Assembly (NCBI GenBank): GCA_035689115.1 | Contig: DASSMA010000078.1 | Span: 15,545 to 79,544 of the forward strand | DNA: 64,000 bases | Direction of reading: 5' to 3' | DNA from: JAHFUS01 sp035689115 | Lineage (GTDB): Bacteria; Actinomycetota; Acidimicrobiia; Acidimicrobiales; GCA-2861595 | Part shown: in pieces, positions 1-11,441 of the stretch | Layout of the letters: each line of letters opens with the position of its first letter | Position numbering within the stretch: position 1 is the first letter of the stretch | Notes under the pieces: generated by a model | Databases searched by the model: none | What the model was told of the DNA's origin: nothing | What the model saw: only the letters and a program-made list of their open reading frames with translations | Program-made: the position numbers and the translations under genes

Positions 1-18
1 AGACGGAGACCGCCGGGC

Positions 19-1332
19 TCACCGTCCGGCCCGCCCGAACACACTCCGCAGCGTCCGACCCACGATCCGGGCGTCGAGACCAAGGCCCTGGTGGCGCAGG
101 TAATAGAACTCGTACTGCAGCTTCTCCATGGCGTCGATGTCGCTGGCGCCGTACGCGTATTTCACCTGCGCCCAGCCCGTGATCCCGGGGCGGACGAGGT
201 GGCGGAGCCTGTAGAACGGGATCTTCGCTGTCAGCTCCTCCACGTAGTGCACCTGCTCCGGCCGGGGCCCAACCAGCGAGAGATCACCCCAGAGCAGGTT
301 CAGGATCTGGGGAAGCTCGTCGAGATGGGTCCTGCGAAGGAGGCGCCCGAACGGCGTCACGCGCGGGTCGTCGGCCGTCGTCCATGCTGTGGCCTCTGCA
401 TCGGGTCGCATGGTGCGGAATTTGTAGATGGTGAACGGCCGCTCCCACCGCCCGACCCGGACCTGCCGGAAGAGTGTGGGGCCGCGGTTCCCCGCCAGGT
501 TTCCCACCAGCACCACCGCCCAGACGACGACGAGGACGACGAGCCCAGGCAGGGCGATGGCCACGTCGATGGCCCGCTTCACCCGCCCGTACCGGGCCCT
601 GTGCAGTTCGCCGATGTCGAACATCAGGGCCATGCGCTCGAGCTCCGAGAGTGGCATCTTGCCGAGCCACTCCTCGTAGAAAAGTGAAAGCGTGCGCACC
701 CGCATGCCCGCCTCGTGGAGCGCCGCAACCTGATGCACGACCGCCTCATCGGCCTGTGCCTCCCGGCTCAGGACGACGACGGTGGGCCGGGAGGCGAGCG
801 CCGTCTCCGTGAAGTCACCTCCCGGGGGCGCATCCCCAGGGACCCACATGCCGATCAGCCGTGCCGGGCGTTCGGGCTGGTGCCGCAGCTCGTCCTCGAG
901 GGACGACGCGTCCTCGGCTCCGGCGACCAGGAACACGCGATCCCGGCTCTCCTCCCGCAGCCGCCCGCCGGCCGAAAGAGCGGCGCAGCAGATATACCCG
1001 GGCACGACCAGAACGGCTGTGCCGAACACCACGAACCGCGGTAGCAGGACGGAACCGAATGCCAGCTGGAGGACTGAGATGCCGCCGGCCCCGGCCAGCG
1101 CGGCGGCGAGCGACAAGCCGAGGGCCGACTTCCTTCCTCGCGCCAGGTCGGGAAGCCCCACCCCGTAGGCGGCGCCGCACAGGAGCGTGATGTAGGCCAG
1201 CGCCCAGGCGAACCGGAACGAGTCGGTGAAGTCGTAGGGCGGATCGGCGATGTGGGCGGCGTGGTACTTGCTGAGCCCGAGCACGATGGCGGCCGTGCCG
1301 AGGTAGAGGAGGATCCGGGCCGCCCGGCGCAC
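19..1332 (-). CDS. Polyprenyl-phosphate sugar-1-phosphate transferase (exopolysaccharide initiating enzyme)
   Basis: Expected to move a sugar-1-phosphate from a nucleotide sugar onto undecaprenyl phosphate at the membrane, the first step of exopolysaccharide assembly. The 437-residue protein has four or five N-terminal hydrophobic segments, a soluble Rossmann-like middle and, after one more membrane segment near residue 260, the bacterial sugar transferase domain (PF02397 type). Family marks visible there are KFRTM, DELPQILNLLWGDLSLVGPRPE-like core and RPGITGWAQV. The GTG start at 1332 is the first usable start after the uvrA stop, only 14 bases away, so it is probably co-transcribed with uvrA. 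The long open frame running on through uvrA is antisense-frame shadow. The sugar carried is unknown. Confidence 0.9.
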   Translation of the reverse strand: MRRAARILLYLGTAAIVLGLSKYHAAHIADPPYDFTDSFRFAWALAYITLLCGAAYGVGLPDLARGRKSALGLSLAAALAGAGGISVLQLAFGSVLLPRFVVFGTAVLVVPGYICCAALSAGGRLREESRDRVFLVAGAEDASSLEDELRHQPERPARLIGMWVPGDAPPGGDFTETALASRPTVVVLSREAQADEAVVHQVAALHEAGMRVRTLSLFYEEWLGKMPLSELERMALMFDIGELHRARYGRVKRAIDVAIALPGLVVLVVVWAVVLVGNLAGNRGPTLFRQVRVGRWERPFTIYKFRTMRPDAEATAWTTADDPRVTPFGRLLRRTHLDELPQILNLLWGDLSLVGPRPEQVHYVEELTAKIPFYRLRHLVRPGITGWAQVKYAYGASDIDAMEKLQYEFYYLRHQGLGLDARIVGRTLRSVFGRAGR

Positions 1333-1346
1333 GCGAGGACCGTTCC

Positions 1347-4184
<2,838 letters not shown>

Positions 4185-4225
4185 CGCGCACCCACGATAC
4201 CGGCCTGCGGACGACTACTCGTCGG

Positions 4226-5968
4226 CTACTCGGGCACCTTCCAGGCGATGGTCGTCCCGTCGTCGGCCAGGACCGGCAACCCGAGCCGGCTGAGGTAGTC
4301 GTAGGCCTGCGGCCACGGCCGATCGCGGTGGTAGACGACGTACCCGATCCCCTGCCGGCGCAGGTCGTCGACGCCGAACGTCGGGGCATCCTCGAAGCCC
4401 GGCTCTCCCCCGAGGGCCAGCACCTGCCTGTAGAGCGGGACGGCGACCAGGCGCCGGAGTCGCTTGTCCGGGTAGTGGGACACGTAGCCGGACACCATCG
4501 GCCGGCCGTGGACGGTGGCGTAGTAGTAGAAGATGCTGTCGTCGCGGTCGGCGGGCACGTCTCCCACGGCGGTGAAGCCGGACTGCCACTGGAGCGGCAC
4601 CTCGAGCACGGCGCCCCGACCGGGGTCGGCGGCGATGCGGTGGTACGCCTCCGGCACCGCAGTCGGCTGGTTCAGCACCGGGCCGGGGAGGAACTCGACG
4701 GCGGTGACGGCGAGGGCGGCGGCGATCGCCACGACCCGGCGCCGCCCGGCCAGCGACGCCAGCGTGGTCGCCGCCAGGACGTCCAGCGCCAGGGCGGCGA
4801 CGATGGCGAACCGGCCCGGAACGCGGACCCCGTTCAGCACGGGCAGGAAGTGCCAAGCCATGTACGGCAGTGGCACGGCGAAGCGCCGCCCGAGGTAGGA
4901 GAACAACCCGCCGGTGTGCCCGCCCACCTGGAGGAACGGGCCGAAGGACAGGAGGGCGGCGACCGCTGCCAGCGCCACCCAGCCCCGCCGGCGCGCCGCT
5001 GCAACCCGACCCCGCCCGAGGTAGGCGAGCGCCAGCACGACGAGCCCTGGGTTGGCCAGGCCCTCGCCGCCGGCGGAGAGATACGTCACCTTCCGTCCGA
5101 CGGTTGATCCCCACAGGGGATGGGTGGGAGACGGGAGGAACCAGCCGAGCACATCGGCGGAGAAGCGGTCGGCGTCGCCCCAACCCTTCAGGTGGTCGAG
5201 TTCACCGTTCAGGAGCGCGGAGATCATCGGCACGAGGAGCGGCAGCGACACCGCCACTGCGACACCGGCTCCCTCCAGGAGCCGCAGTAGGGCGACGCGG
5301 TCGAGGCGCCGGCGCCACGAGACGGCAAGCACGGCGAGGGAGAGGAGCAGGAACGACAGCAGGTAGAAGTCGATCAGGAAGGTCAGGCCCACCAGCAGCC
5401 CGAGGAGGCACGCCCGCCGCCTCGTAGGTACGTCGAGGAAGCGCAGGAAGGCCAGGATCCCGAAGGGAAGGACCTCGACGTGCACCAGGTTGAAATGCCC
5501 GCCCATCTGCACGAACCGGTAAGGGACGAACGCGAAGGCGAAGCCGGCGAAGAAGGCGGCCGCCCGGTCGCCGGTGAGGCGGAGCGCCAGGAAGTAAGCG
5601 CCCAGGGCCGACAGGAGCAGTGCCGCTACCTGGCTGACGTTCACCGCCGCTCCGACCCCGAACAGGCGGCCCACCGGCCACGTCACCACCATCACCAAGG
5701 GGGCGGTCGTGTGAAATGCCAGGTTCGCCCCCACTGGATGGAACTGCTGGTGGGTGACGAACGGGTCGTGCCCGTGGGCCATCGCCCTCGGCATCCACCA
5801 CCACGCCCACAGGAACTGGCTCCCGTCGCCGCCGGCCGACAGGATCCGCGTCGTGGGATGCGACGCGACCGGCCACAGCACGACGGCCGCCGCTGCCGCA
5901 TATGCCGCGGCGACCGCCAGGTGAGCCCGCCGACGGGCGGGCGGCGCTGCCGGCGGCGCGTCGGTCAC
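4226..5968 (-). CDS. Large polytopic membrane protein, probably GT-C-type glycosyltransferase-like
   Basis: Exact function unknown. The 580-residue protein has about ten hydrophobic segments from residue 15 to about 400, then a soluble C-terminal part of about 150 residues that contains AVLEVPLQWQS and ends in AWKVPE. This layout (short N-terminal loop after the first helix, many helices, extracytoplasmic C-terminal domain) resembles YfhO/GT-C lipid-linked sugar transferases, but no catalytic motif can be assigned with certainty. The GTG start at 5968 overlaps the upstream stop by four bases (GTGA), so translation is probably coupled to the preceding membrane-protein gene. uvrA starts 41 bases downstream. 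A role in cell-surface glycan synthesis, together with the nearby sugar transferase, is inference. Confidence 0.75.
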   Translation of the reverse strand: MTDAPPAAPPARRRAHLAVAAAYAAAAAVVLWPVASHPTTRILSAGGDGSQFLWAWWWMPRAMAHGHDPFVTHQQFHPVGANLAFHTTAPLVMVVTWPVGRLFGVGAAVNVSQVAALLLSALGAYFLALRLTGDRAAAFFAGFAFAFVPYRFVQMGGHFNLVHVEVLPFGILAFLRFLDVPTRRRACLLGLLVGLTFLIDFYLLSFLLLSLAVLAVSWRRRLDRVALLRLLEGAGVAVAVSLPLLVPMISALLNGELDHLKGWGDADRFSADVLGWFLPSPTHPLWGSTVGRKVTYLSAGGEGLANPGLVVLALAYLGRGRVAAARRRGWVALAAVAALLSFGPFLQVGGHTGGLFSYLGRRFAVPLPYMAWHFLPVLNGVRVPGRFAIVAALALDVLAATTLASLAGRRRVVAIAAALAVTAVEFLPGPVLNQPTAVPEAYHRIAADPGRGAVLEVPLQWQSGFTAVGDVPADRDDSIFYYYATVHGRPMVSGYVSHYPDKRLRRLVAVPLYRQVLALGGEPGFEDAPTFGVDDLRRQGIGYVVYHRDRPWPQAYDYLSRLGLPVLADDGTTIAWKVPE

Positions 5969-7647
5969 ACTGTCTCGTAGGTCACGACGGTGAGCGGCAC
6001 CCCCCGGACCAGGGTGACCCGGGAGTGGCCAGTGACGTGCCAGCCCGGGTAGGCGAGATCGCGGCGGTGCGACTCGGAGAGGTCGACGAGGGCGAAGCTG
6101 CGGACCCCGGCCCGCTCGAGGACGTCCACAGCAAACGTGGCGTCCTCGTTGTACACGGCGGTGAGCCACCGGTGGTCGCCGTAGAACCACCCGCCCTCGC
6201 GACCCAGGTGGCCCACGCGCGACACGACCACCGGCTCCGGGCGTCGGTCGAGGGCGGCCAGGGCCTCGGCAAACTGGTGCGTCCGCTGAGATGTCCACGC
6301 CAGCCCGAAGACGGTGATGGTCGCGGCCAGACCGACCAGGCCCCGGGCGACCCACAGGGGGAGCGCCGGCAGGGCGACGATGCCCACCACGCCGGCCAGG
6401 AGGCCACTCAGCAGGATGTACCGGCCGGCCCACTGCGGCCCGGCGCCGCCCGAGAACTGGGTGGCCCACACCAGGGGCAGGGCGGCCAGCGCCACCCCGA
6501 GCACGAAGCGCCCCGGAAACCGGCGCCAGCCGAGCACGACCCCGGCCACCGCGAGGGGCGTGGCGGCGGCGAGTCCAGGCACGAACCCGAGCCCGTCAGC
6601 GAAGCGAACGCCGTACATGGCCACCACGCCGATGCCGGCGACCACCGCCGGGCCGGTGCCACCCGGCCGGGTCGACCGCCAGCACGCGTAGGCCAGAAGC
6701 ACGACGAGGGCGACCGCCACCGCGCACGACATCGGCTCCAGGATCGGGTGGAGGCCGCCGGCGGTGAGGAACGCTTCCTTGAGCCGGGTGGCGAGGGCGC
6801 CGTCGCCGGAGCCCGTCGCGTCGGAGACGGCCGCCGAGGCGGTGCCGGCCGCCCGGCCGAACCGGATGGCCTGCCCCACTGTGACCTGCTCGAGGACGGT
6901 GTTCAGGACGACGGGCACGGCGAAGGCGCCCACCGCCACCAGGCCGCCGGCCACGGCCGGCACCGGCTTGCGGCGGACGACCAGCAACACCAGGCAGGCC
7001 GCCCCCACGCCGACGAACGCGTACACCAGCGCCTCGGTGCGCAGGGCGGCCGCCGCCCCGAACAGGGCGCCGGCGCCGGCGAAGGCGGAGAGCCGGCGGC
7101 GCTCCTCGGCGGCGTCGAGGAGCAGGACCACCGCCCACGCCATGAGGGCGACCCCGATGCTGTGCTCCCACAGGTCCAGCGCATAGATCGTGAGCGGCGA
7201 GGCGAGGCCCACGATCCAGAACGCCGCCCACCCGTCGCTCGTCCCTCCCGACAGGCGCCGGGCCAGCGCCCGGGCGGCCACAGCGGCGGCGACCGAGCCG
7301 AGCATCGGCAGCAGGAGGGTGAGCCGGTAGCCGCCCAGGCGCCACAGCGGGTAGGCGGCGTAGAGGACGGGCAGCGTGGTGGCGTTGACCCACCGGTGGT
7401 CGTACCTGGAGGTGTAGTACAGCGGGTGCAGCCGGCCCTCCGGGTCCCACCGCTGGGCCCAGTACCCGACGTCGGGGTCGAGGCGGCCGCGCTCCGCCAT
7501 CACCCGGAGGGTGGCCACCTTGCCGCCGGTGTCGGTGCCCAGATAGGCGCGGGGGTCGTTGGCGAGCGACAGGCCGGCGTAGACCGCCAGCAGGACGGCG
7601 CAGGCGGCCAGCGGGCGGCGCAGGAAGGCGCCGGCCCGGACCGTCAG
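5965..7647 (-). CDS. Polytopic membrane protein, GT-C glycosyltransferase-like; likely CTG start
   Basis: About 560 residues with a first hydrophobic segment at residues 10-28, then about ten more, and a hydrophilic C-terminal part ending TVVTYETV. Overall organisation matches dolichyl/polyprenyl-phosphate-sugar-dependent GT-C transferases. The loop after helix 1 carries DPRAYLGTDTGGK and RYDHRWVNATTLPVLYAA. No ATG, GTG or TTG lies in frame between the uvrB stop and residue 40, beyond the first membrane helix. The best start is therefore CTG at 7647, which overlaps the uvrB stop as CTGA, the same geometry as the ATGA/GTGA overlaps elsewhere in the window. The open frame extends upstream through uvrB but only as shadow sequence. 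Confidence 0.72.
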   Translation of the reverse strand: MTVRAGAFLRRPLAACAVLLAVYAGLSLANDPRAYLGTDTGGKVATLRVMAERGRLDPDVGYWAQRWDPEGRLHPLYYTSRYDHRWVNATTLPVLYAAYPLWRLGGYRLTLLLPMLGSVAAAVAARALARRLSGGTSDGWAAFWIVGLASPLTIYALDLWEHSIGVALMAWAVVLLLDAAEERRRLSAFAGAGALFGAAAALRTEALVYAFVGVGAACLVLLVVRRKPVPAVAGGLVAVGAFAVPVVLNTVLEQVTVGQAIRFGRAAGTASAAVSDATGSGDGALATRLKEAFLTAGGLHPILEPMSCAVAVALVVLLAYACWRSTRPGGTGPAVVAGIGVVAMYGVRFADGLGFVPGLAAATPLAVAGVVLGWRRFPGRFVLGVALAALPLVWATQFSGGAGPQWAGRYILLSGLLAGVVGIVALPALPLWVARGLVGLAATITVFGLAWTSQRTHQFAEALAALDRRPEPVVVSRVGHLGREGGWFYGDHRWLTAVYNEDATFAVDVLERAGVRSFALVDLSESHRRDLAYPGWHVTGHSRVTLVRGVPLTVVTYETV

Positions 7648-9656
7648 ATCCTCACCTCGCGCAGCTCGCGCTTCAGGTCGGCCACCTCGTCGCGCAGCTT
7701 GGCCGCGTACTCGAAGCGGAGGTCGGCGGCCGCCTCGTGCATCTCCTCCTCCAGGGTGCGGATGAGGCGGGTGAGTTCGTCGCGCGGCAGCTCGGCGAAG
7801 TCGCTCCGGTCCCGCCGGCGGGACCGCTTCCCGGCTCCGGGCACGGGGGCCTTCTCGTCGGGCCGGAGCTGGGCCAGGATGTCGGTGACGGCCTTGCGGA
7901 TGGTCTGCGGGTCGATGCCGTGCTCCGCGTTGTAGGCCTGCTGGACCCCCCGGCGCCGCTGGGTCTCGGAGATGGCGCGCTGCATGGAGTCGGTGACCCG
8001 GTCGGCGTACATCACCACCTGGCCGTCGACGTTGCGGGCCGCCCGCCCCATGGTCTGGATCAGCGACGTCTCGCTGCGGAGGAACCCCTCCTTGTCGGCG
8101 TCGAGGATGGCGACCAGCGACACCTCGGGGAGGTCTAGCCCCTCCCGCAGGAGGTTGATGCCCACCAGCACGTCGAACTCGCCGAGGCGCAGGTCCCGCA
8201 GGATCTCGATGCGCTGGATGGTGTCGACGTTGGAGTGCAGGTAGCGGACCCGCACCCCCATCTCCAGCAGGTAGTCGGTGAGGTCCTCGGCCATCTTCTT
8301 GGTGAGGGTGGTGACCAGGACCCGGGCGCCCACCTCGACCCGCTCGTTGATCGCCTGGATCAGGTCGTCGATCTGGCCCTTGGTGGGCTTCACCACCACC
8401 TCGGGGTCCACCAGGCCGGTGGGCCGCACGATCTGCTCCACCACCTGGGTGGACTGCTCGATCTCGTAGTCGGACGGCGTGGCCGACAGGAACACGCACT
8501 GGTTGACCCGCTGGTAGAACTCGTCGAAGCGCAGCGGGCGGTTGTCGGCCGCCGACGGCAGCCGGAACCCGTGCTCGATGAGCGTCTCCTTGCGGGAGTG
8601 GTCCCCCTCGTACTGGCCGTGCAGCTGGGGCACGGTGACGTGGCTCTCGTCGATGACCAGCAGGTAGTCCTTCGGGAAGAAGTCGAGCAGGGTGTGCGGC
8701 GGCTCCCCCGCCTGGCGGCCGTCGATGTGCCGGCTGTAGTTCTCGATGCCGCTGCACGAGCCGATCTCGGCCATCATCTCCAGGTCGTACTGGGTGCGCA
8801 TGCGCAGCCGCTGCGCCTCGAGCAGCCGGCCGTGGCGCTCGAAGTAGGCCAGCCGCTGCTGGAGCTCGACCTCGATGCCGCCGATGGCCCGGCGCATCCG
8901 CTCGTCGCCGGCGACGTAGTGGGTGGCCGGGAAGATGGTGAGCTCGGCGACGTCGCCCAGGTGCTCGCCGGTGAGCGTGTCGATGCGGCTGACCCGCTCG
9001 ACCTCGTCGCCGAACAGCTCGATGCGCACGGCGAACTCCTCGTAGGCCGGGTGCACCTCGATGGTGTCGCCCCGCACCCGGAACTTGCCCCGCACCAGGT
9101 TGTGGTCGTTGCGCTCGTACTGCATGTCGACCAGCTGGCGGAGGATGGCCCGCTGGTCGCGCTCGTCGCCCGGGCGCAGGAGCAGCATGCGCTTGGAGTA
9201 CTCCTCGGGCGACCCCAGGCCGTAGATGCAGCTGACCGAGGCCACCACGATGACGTCCCGCCGGGCCAGCAGGGCGGCGGTGGCCGAGTGCCGGAGGCGG
9301 TCGACCTCGTCGTTGATCGACGAGTCCTTCTCGATGTAGGTGTCGCTCGACGGCAGGTACGCCTCGGGCTGGTAGTAGTCGTAGTAGCTGACGAAGTACT
9401 CGACCCGGTTCTCGGGGAAGAACTCCCGGAACTCGTTGGCCAGCTGGGCCGCCAGCGACTTGTTGGGAGCGATCACCAGGGTGGGCCGCTGCACCCGCTC
9501 GATGGTCCAGGCGATGGTGGCCGACTTCCCCGACCCGGTGATGCCCAGCAGCGTCTGGAACCGGTCGCCGCGCTCGATGCCGGCGGCCAGGCCGTCGATG
9601 GCCTTGGGCTGGTCGCCGGCCGGCGCGAACTCGGAGACGACCCGGAACGGCGGCAC
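7644..9656 (-). CDS. uvrB: Excinuclease ABC subunit B
   Basis: DNA-loading helicase-like subunit of nucleotide excision repair; receives damaged DNA from UvrA and recruits UvrC. The 670-residue protein shows the P-loop GITGSGKSATIAW near residue 39, the beta-hairpin region YYDYYQPEAYLPSSDTYIEKD-like at about residue 90, a DESH box (LLVIDESHVTVPQ), helicase motif VI (QTMGRAARNVDGQ) and a C-terminal UVR motif (LRFEYAAKLRDEVADLK). The start is GTG at 9656. It is the first gene of a minus-strand run that continues into two membrane proteins and then uvrA; the next gene overlaps its stop by four bases. Confidence 0.98.
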   Translation of the reverse strand: MPPFRVVSEFAPAGDQPKAIDGLAAGIERGDRFQTLLGITGSGKSATIAWTIERVQRPTLVIAPNKSLAAQLANEFREFFPENRVEYFVSYYDYYQPEAYLPSSDTYIEKDSSINDEVDRLRHSATAALLARRDVIVVASVSCIYGLGSPEEYSKRMLLLRPGDERDQRAILRQLVDMQYERNDHNLVRGKFRVRGDTIEVHPAYEEFAVRIELFGDEVERVSRIDTLTGEHLGDVAELTIFPATHYVAGDERMRRAIGGIEVELQQRLAYFERHGRLLEAQRLRMRTQYDLEMMAEIGSCSGIENYSRHIDGRQAGEPPHTLLDFFPKDYLLVIDESHVTVPQLHGQYEGDHSRKETLIEHGFRLPSAADNRPLRFDEFYQRVNQCVFLSATPSDYEIEQSTQVVEQIVRPTGLVDPEVVVKPTKGQIDDLIQAINERVEVGARVLVTTLTKKMAEDLTDYLLEMGVRVRYLHSNVDTIQRIEILRDLRLGEFDVLVGINLLREGLDLPEVSLVAILDADKEGFLRSETSLIQTMGRAARNVDGQVVMYADRVTDSMQRAISETQRRRGVQQAYNAEHGIDPQTIRKAVTDILAQLRPDEKAPVPGAGKRSRRRDRSDFAELPRDELTRLIRTLEEEMHEAAADLRFEYAAKLRDEVADLKRELREVRI

Positions 9657-9701
9657 GTCCCGAATCGTACCGGCGGGGTGTGACCGGGCGGCCGCACCGC
9701 T

Positions 9702-9749
9702 TTCCCGGTATGGAATCTCACGCCGGAGCGTGAGATTCCATACCGGGAA
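9702..9749 (-). terminator. Perfect 22-bp palindrome with 4-base loop between M23 gene and uvrB
   Basis: Arms at 9702-9723 and 9728-9749 are perfectly complementary (TTCCCGGTATGGAATCTCAC and so on), with loop CGGA. It sits 9 bases after the end of the M23 peptidase gene and 45 bases before the uvrB start, on the transcribed strand of both. There is no T run, so it would be an actinobacterial stem-only terminator. Termination is inferred from position and stem strength. Confidence 0.7.
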
Positions 9750-9758
9750 GCCCGAGGG

Positions 9759-11246
9759 TCAGTGGTGCCAGCCGGGCCAGGTGACCGGCGGCACGGTCAC
9801 CGGCGGCAGCGTGACCGGTGGCACGGTGATCACGGGTGCCGGCGGCGGCGGGGGCACCGGCAGGGGTGCCAGGTCGACGGCGGCGGCGTTGGCGGCCACG
9901 CCGGCGGCGGTGAGGCTGCCCAGGAACCGGGCGTCGCCGAACTGCCAGGTGCTGCCGTCGCGCGCCTGGATCCAGTAGCCCTTGCCCGTGGCCGTCGGCA
10001 CCAGGCGCACCCCCGCCGGCCAGGTGCACAGCCCGGAGCCGGGGAGCGAGCCCACGAACCGGGCGTCGCCGAAGGCGTACACGCCGCCGTCGGCAGCCAG
10101 GAGCCAGTAGCCCGCCCCGGTCGGCGTGGCGGCGATCGACACCACCGACGTGCGGACGCCGACCGAGGGCACCGATCCGAGGAAGGAGGCATCTCCGAAG
10201 GCGAAGATGCCGCCGTCGGCGGCGACCAGCCAGTAGCCGCCGTCGGCCGACGGCGCCATCCCGACGATGGGCTGGTTGAGCGTCATGGCGCCGGTCGAGC
10301 CGGCGAAGGCGGCGTCGCCGAAGGCGAAGATGCCGCCGTCGGAGGCCACCAGCCAGTAGCCGCGGCCGGTCGGCGTGGCGGCCATGCCCACGATCGGGCG
10401 GTTGAGCCTGATCGCGCCCGTCGAGCCGAAGAAACCGGCGTCGCCGAAGGCGAAGATGCCGCCGTCCCGGGCCACCAGCCAGTAGCCCTCGCCGGTCGGC
10501 GTGGCCGCCATCCCGACCACCGGCTGGCTCAGCTTCAGGTTGCCCGTCGACCCGTGGAAGGCGGCCGCCCCGAAGCCGAACACGCCGCCGTCGGCACCGA
10601 GCACCCAGTACCCGGTCCCTCCCTTGGCGCTCGGCACGGCCGGCGGGTTCGTGCCGTAGGAGCACCGGTTGCCGGCCCGCAGCCCCTGGGCCAGGCGCAG
10701 GCTCGTCCAGGGGTCGACGGCCTGGCCGTCGGGCGTCCTGATCTCGAAGTGCAGGTGGGGGGCGGTGTCCTCGGCGTTGCCGCTGTCGCCCATGAAGGCG
10801 ATGTGCTGTCCGGCCTTGACCCGCATGCCCGAGGTCACGCCGGGGGCCAGGATCCACTCCGGTGGGTTGGCGTTGTCGTCGGTCCCCGGCGTGTCGTTGT
10901 TGACGTGGATGTAGCGGTAGGACCAGCCGTCGTCGTCGGTGACGGTGACCATGTTCCCGGAGAGCCCACCGCTGTCGGGACGGAAGCTCAGCCGGCCGTC
11001 CACGGCCGCCAGCAGGGGCTGGAGCTTGGCGCCCATGAGGTCGTTGCCTTCGTGGGTGCGCCCGCCGCTGCGCGGGGCGCCGAAGTCGTCGCTGTAGCGG
11101 ACGCTTCCCTGCACCGGGAACTGGATGCGCCGGAACGCCACCCCCTCGTCGCCGAGGGCGGGCGGCGCGGCAGCGGTCACCGAGGCGACAGCGGTGCTGG
11201 CGACGGCGAGGGCGGCGGCGATCCGGCGGATTCTCGGAAATTGCAC
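9759..11246 (-). CDS. Secreted M23 (LytM-type) metallopeptidase with six GYWLVA-DGG repeats
   Basis: A 495-residue exported protein. Residues 1-33 form a signal peptide. Residues about 42-175 are an M23 domain with the zinc/catalytic marks HEGND (H65, D69), RYIH (H114) and HLHFEIR (H164, H166). The motifs look intact, so it could cleave peptidoglycan peptides. Residues 210-455 hold six repeats of about 42 residues with the core GYWLVAxDGGIFAFGDAxFxGS; the last two are degenerate. The tail is proline-rich with PPVT units. The same repeat appears in the superoxide dismutase protein at 41145-43028. The GTG start lies just upstream of the signal peptide. The repeats may form a six-bladed beta-propeller or wall-binding module; that is inference. 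Confidence 0.88.
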   Translation of the reverse strand: MQFPRIRRIAAALAVASTAVASVTAAAPPALGDEGVAFRRIQFPVQGSVRYSDDFGAPRSGGRTHEGNDLMGAKLQPLLAAVDGRLSFRPDSGGLSGNMVTVTDDDGWSYRYIHVNNDTPGTDDNANPPEWILAPGVTSGMRVKAGQHIAFMGDSGNAEDTAPHLHFEIRTPDGQAVDPWTSLRLAQGLRAGNRCSYGTNPPAVPSAKGGTGYWVLGADGGVFGFGAAAFHGSTGNLKLSQPVVGMAATPTGEGYWLVARDGGIFAFGDAGFFGSTGAIRLNRPIVGMAATPTGRGYWLVASDGGIFAFGDAAFAGSTGAMTLNQPIVGMAPSADGGYWLVAADGGIFAFGDASFLGSVPSVGVRTSVVSIAATPTGAGYWLLAADGGVYAFGDARFVGSLPGSGLCTWPAGVRLVPTATGKGYWIQARDGSTWQFGDARFLGSLTAAGVAANAAAVDLAPLPVPPPPPAPVITVPPVTLPPVTVPPVTWPGWHH

Positions 11247-11441
11247 ACGGCACCATCGTCACCGGCTCGCGCCCGCCTTAGTGGGAGGATCTGGAAATCG
11301 GGACCGATCATCCCGAATCACCCGGGGCGGCCCGGCGCGCCACAGGCGCCCGGGCGGGGCGTACGATGCGCCCCTGGCAAAGCGGGTGCATGAGTGGTAC
11401 GTCCTCAACTGCGAATCCCGGGCGTGACGGGATCGCCCCCC

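Noticed and set aside
10260..10560. CRISPR-like periodic repeats
   Set aside because: Periodicity of about 125 bases comes from the 42-residue protein repeats in the M23 gene; there are no short identical repeats with unique spacers.
9762..11393. 543-residue plus-strand frame opposite the M23 peptidase
   Set aside because: Exact antisense of the repeat region, His/Arg/Gly-rich with no domain; periodicity is inherited from the real repeats.
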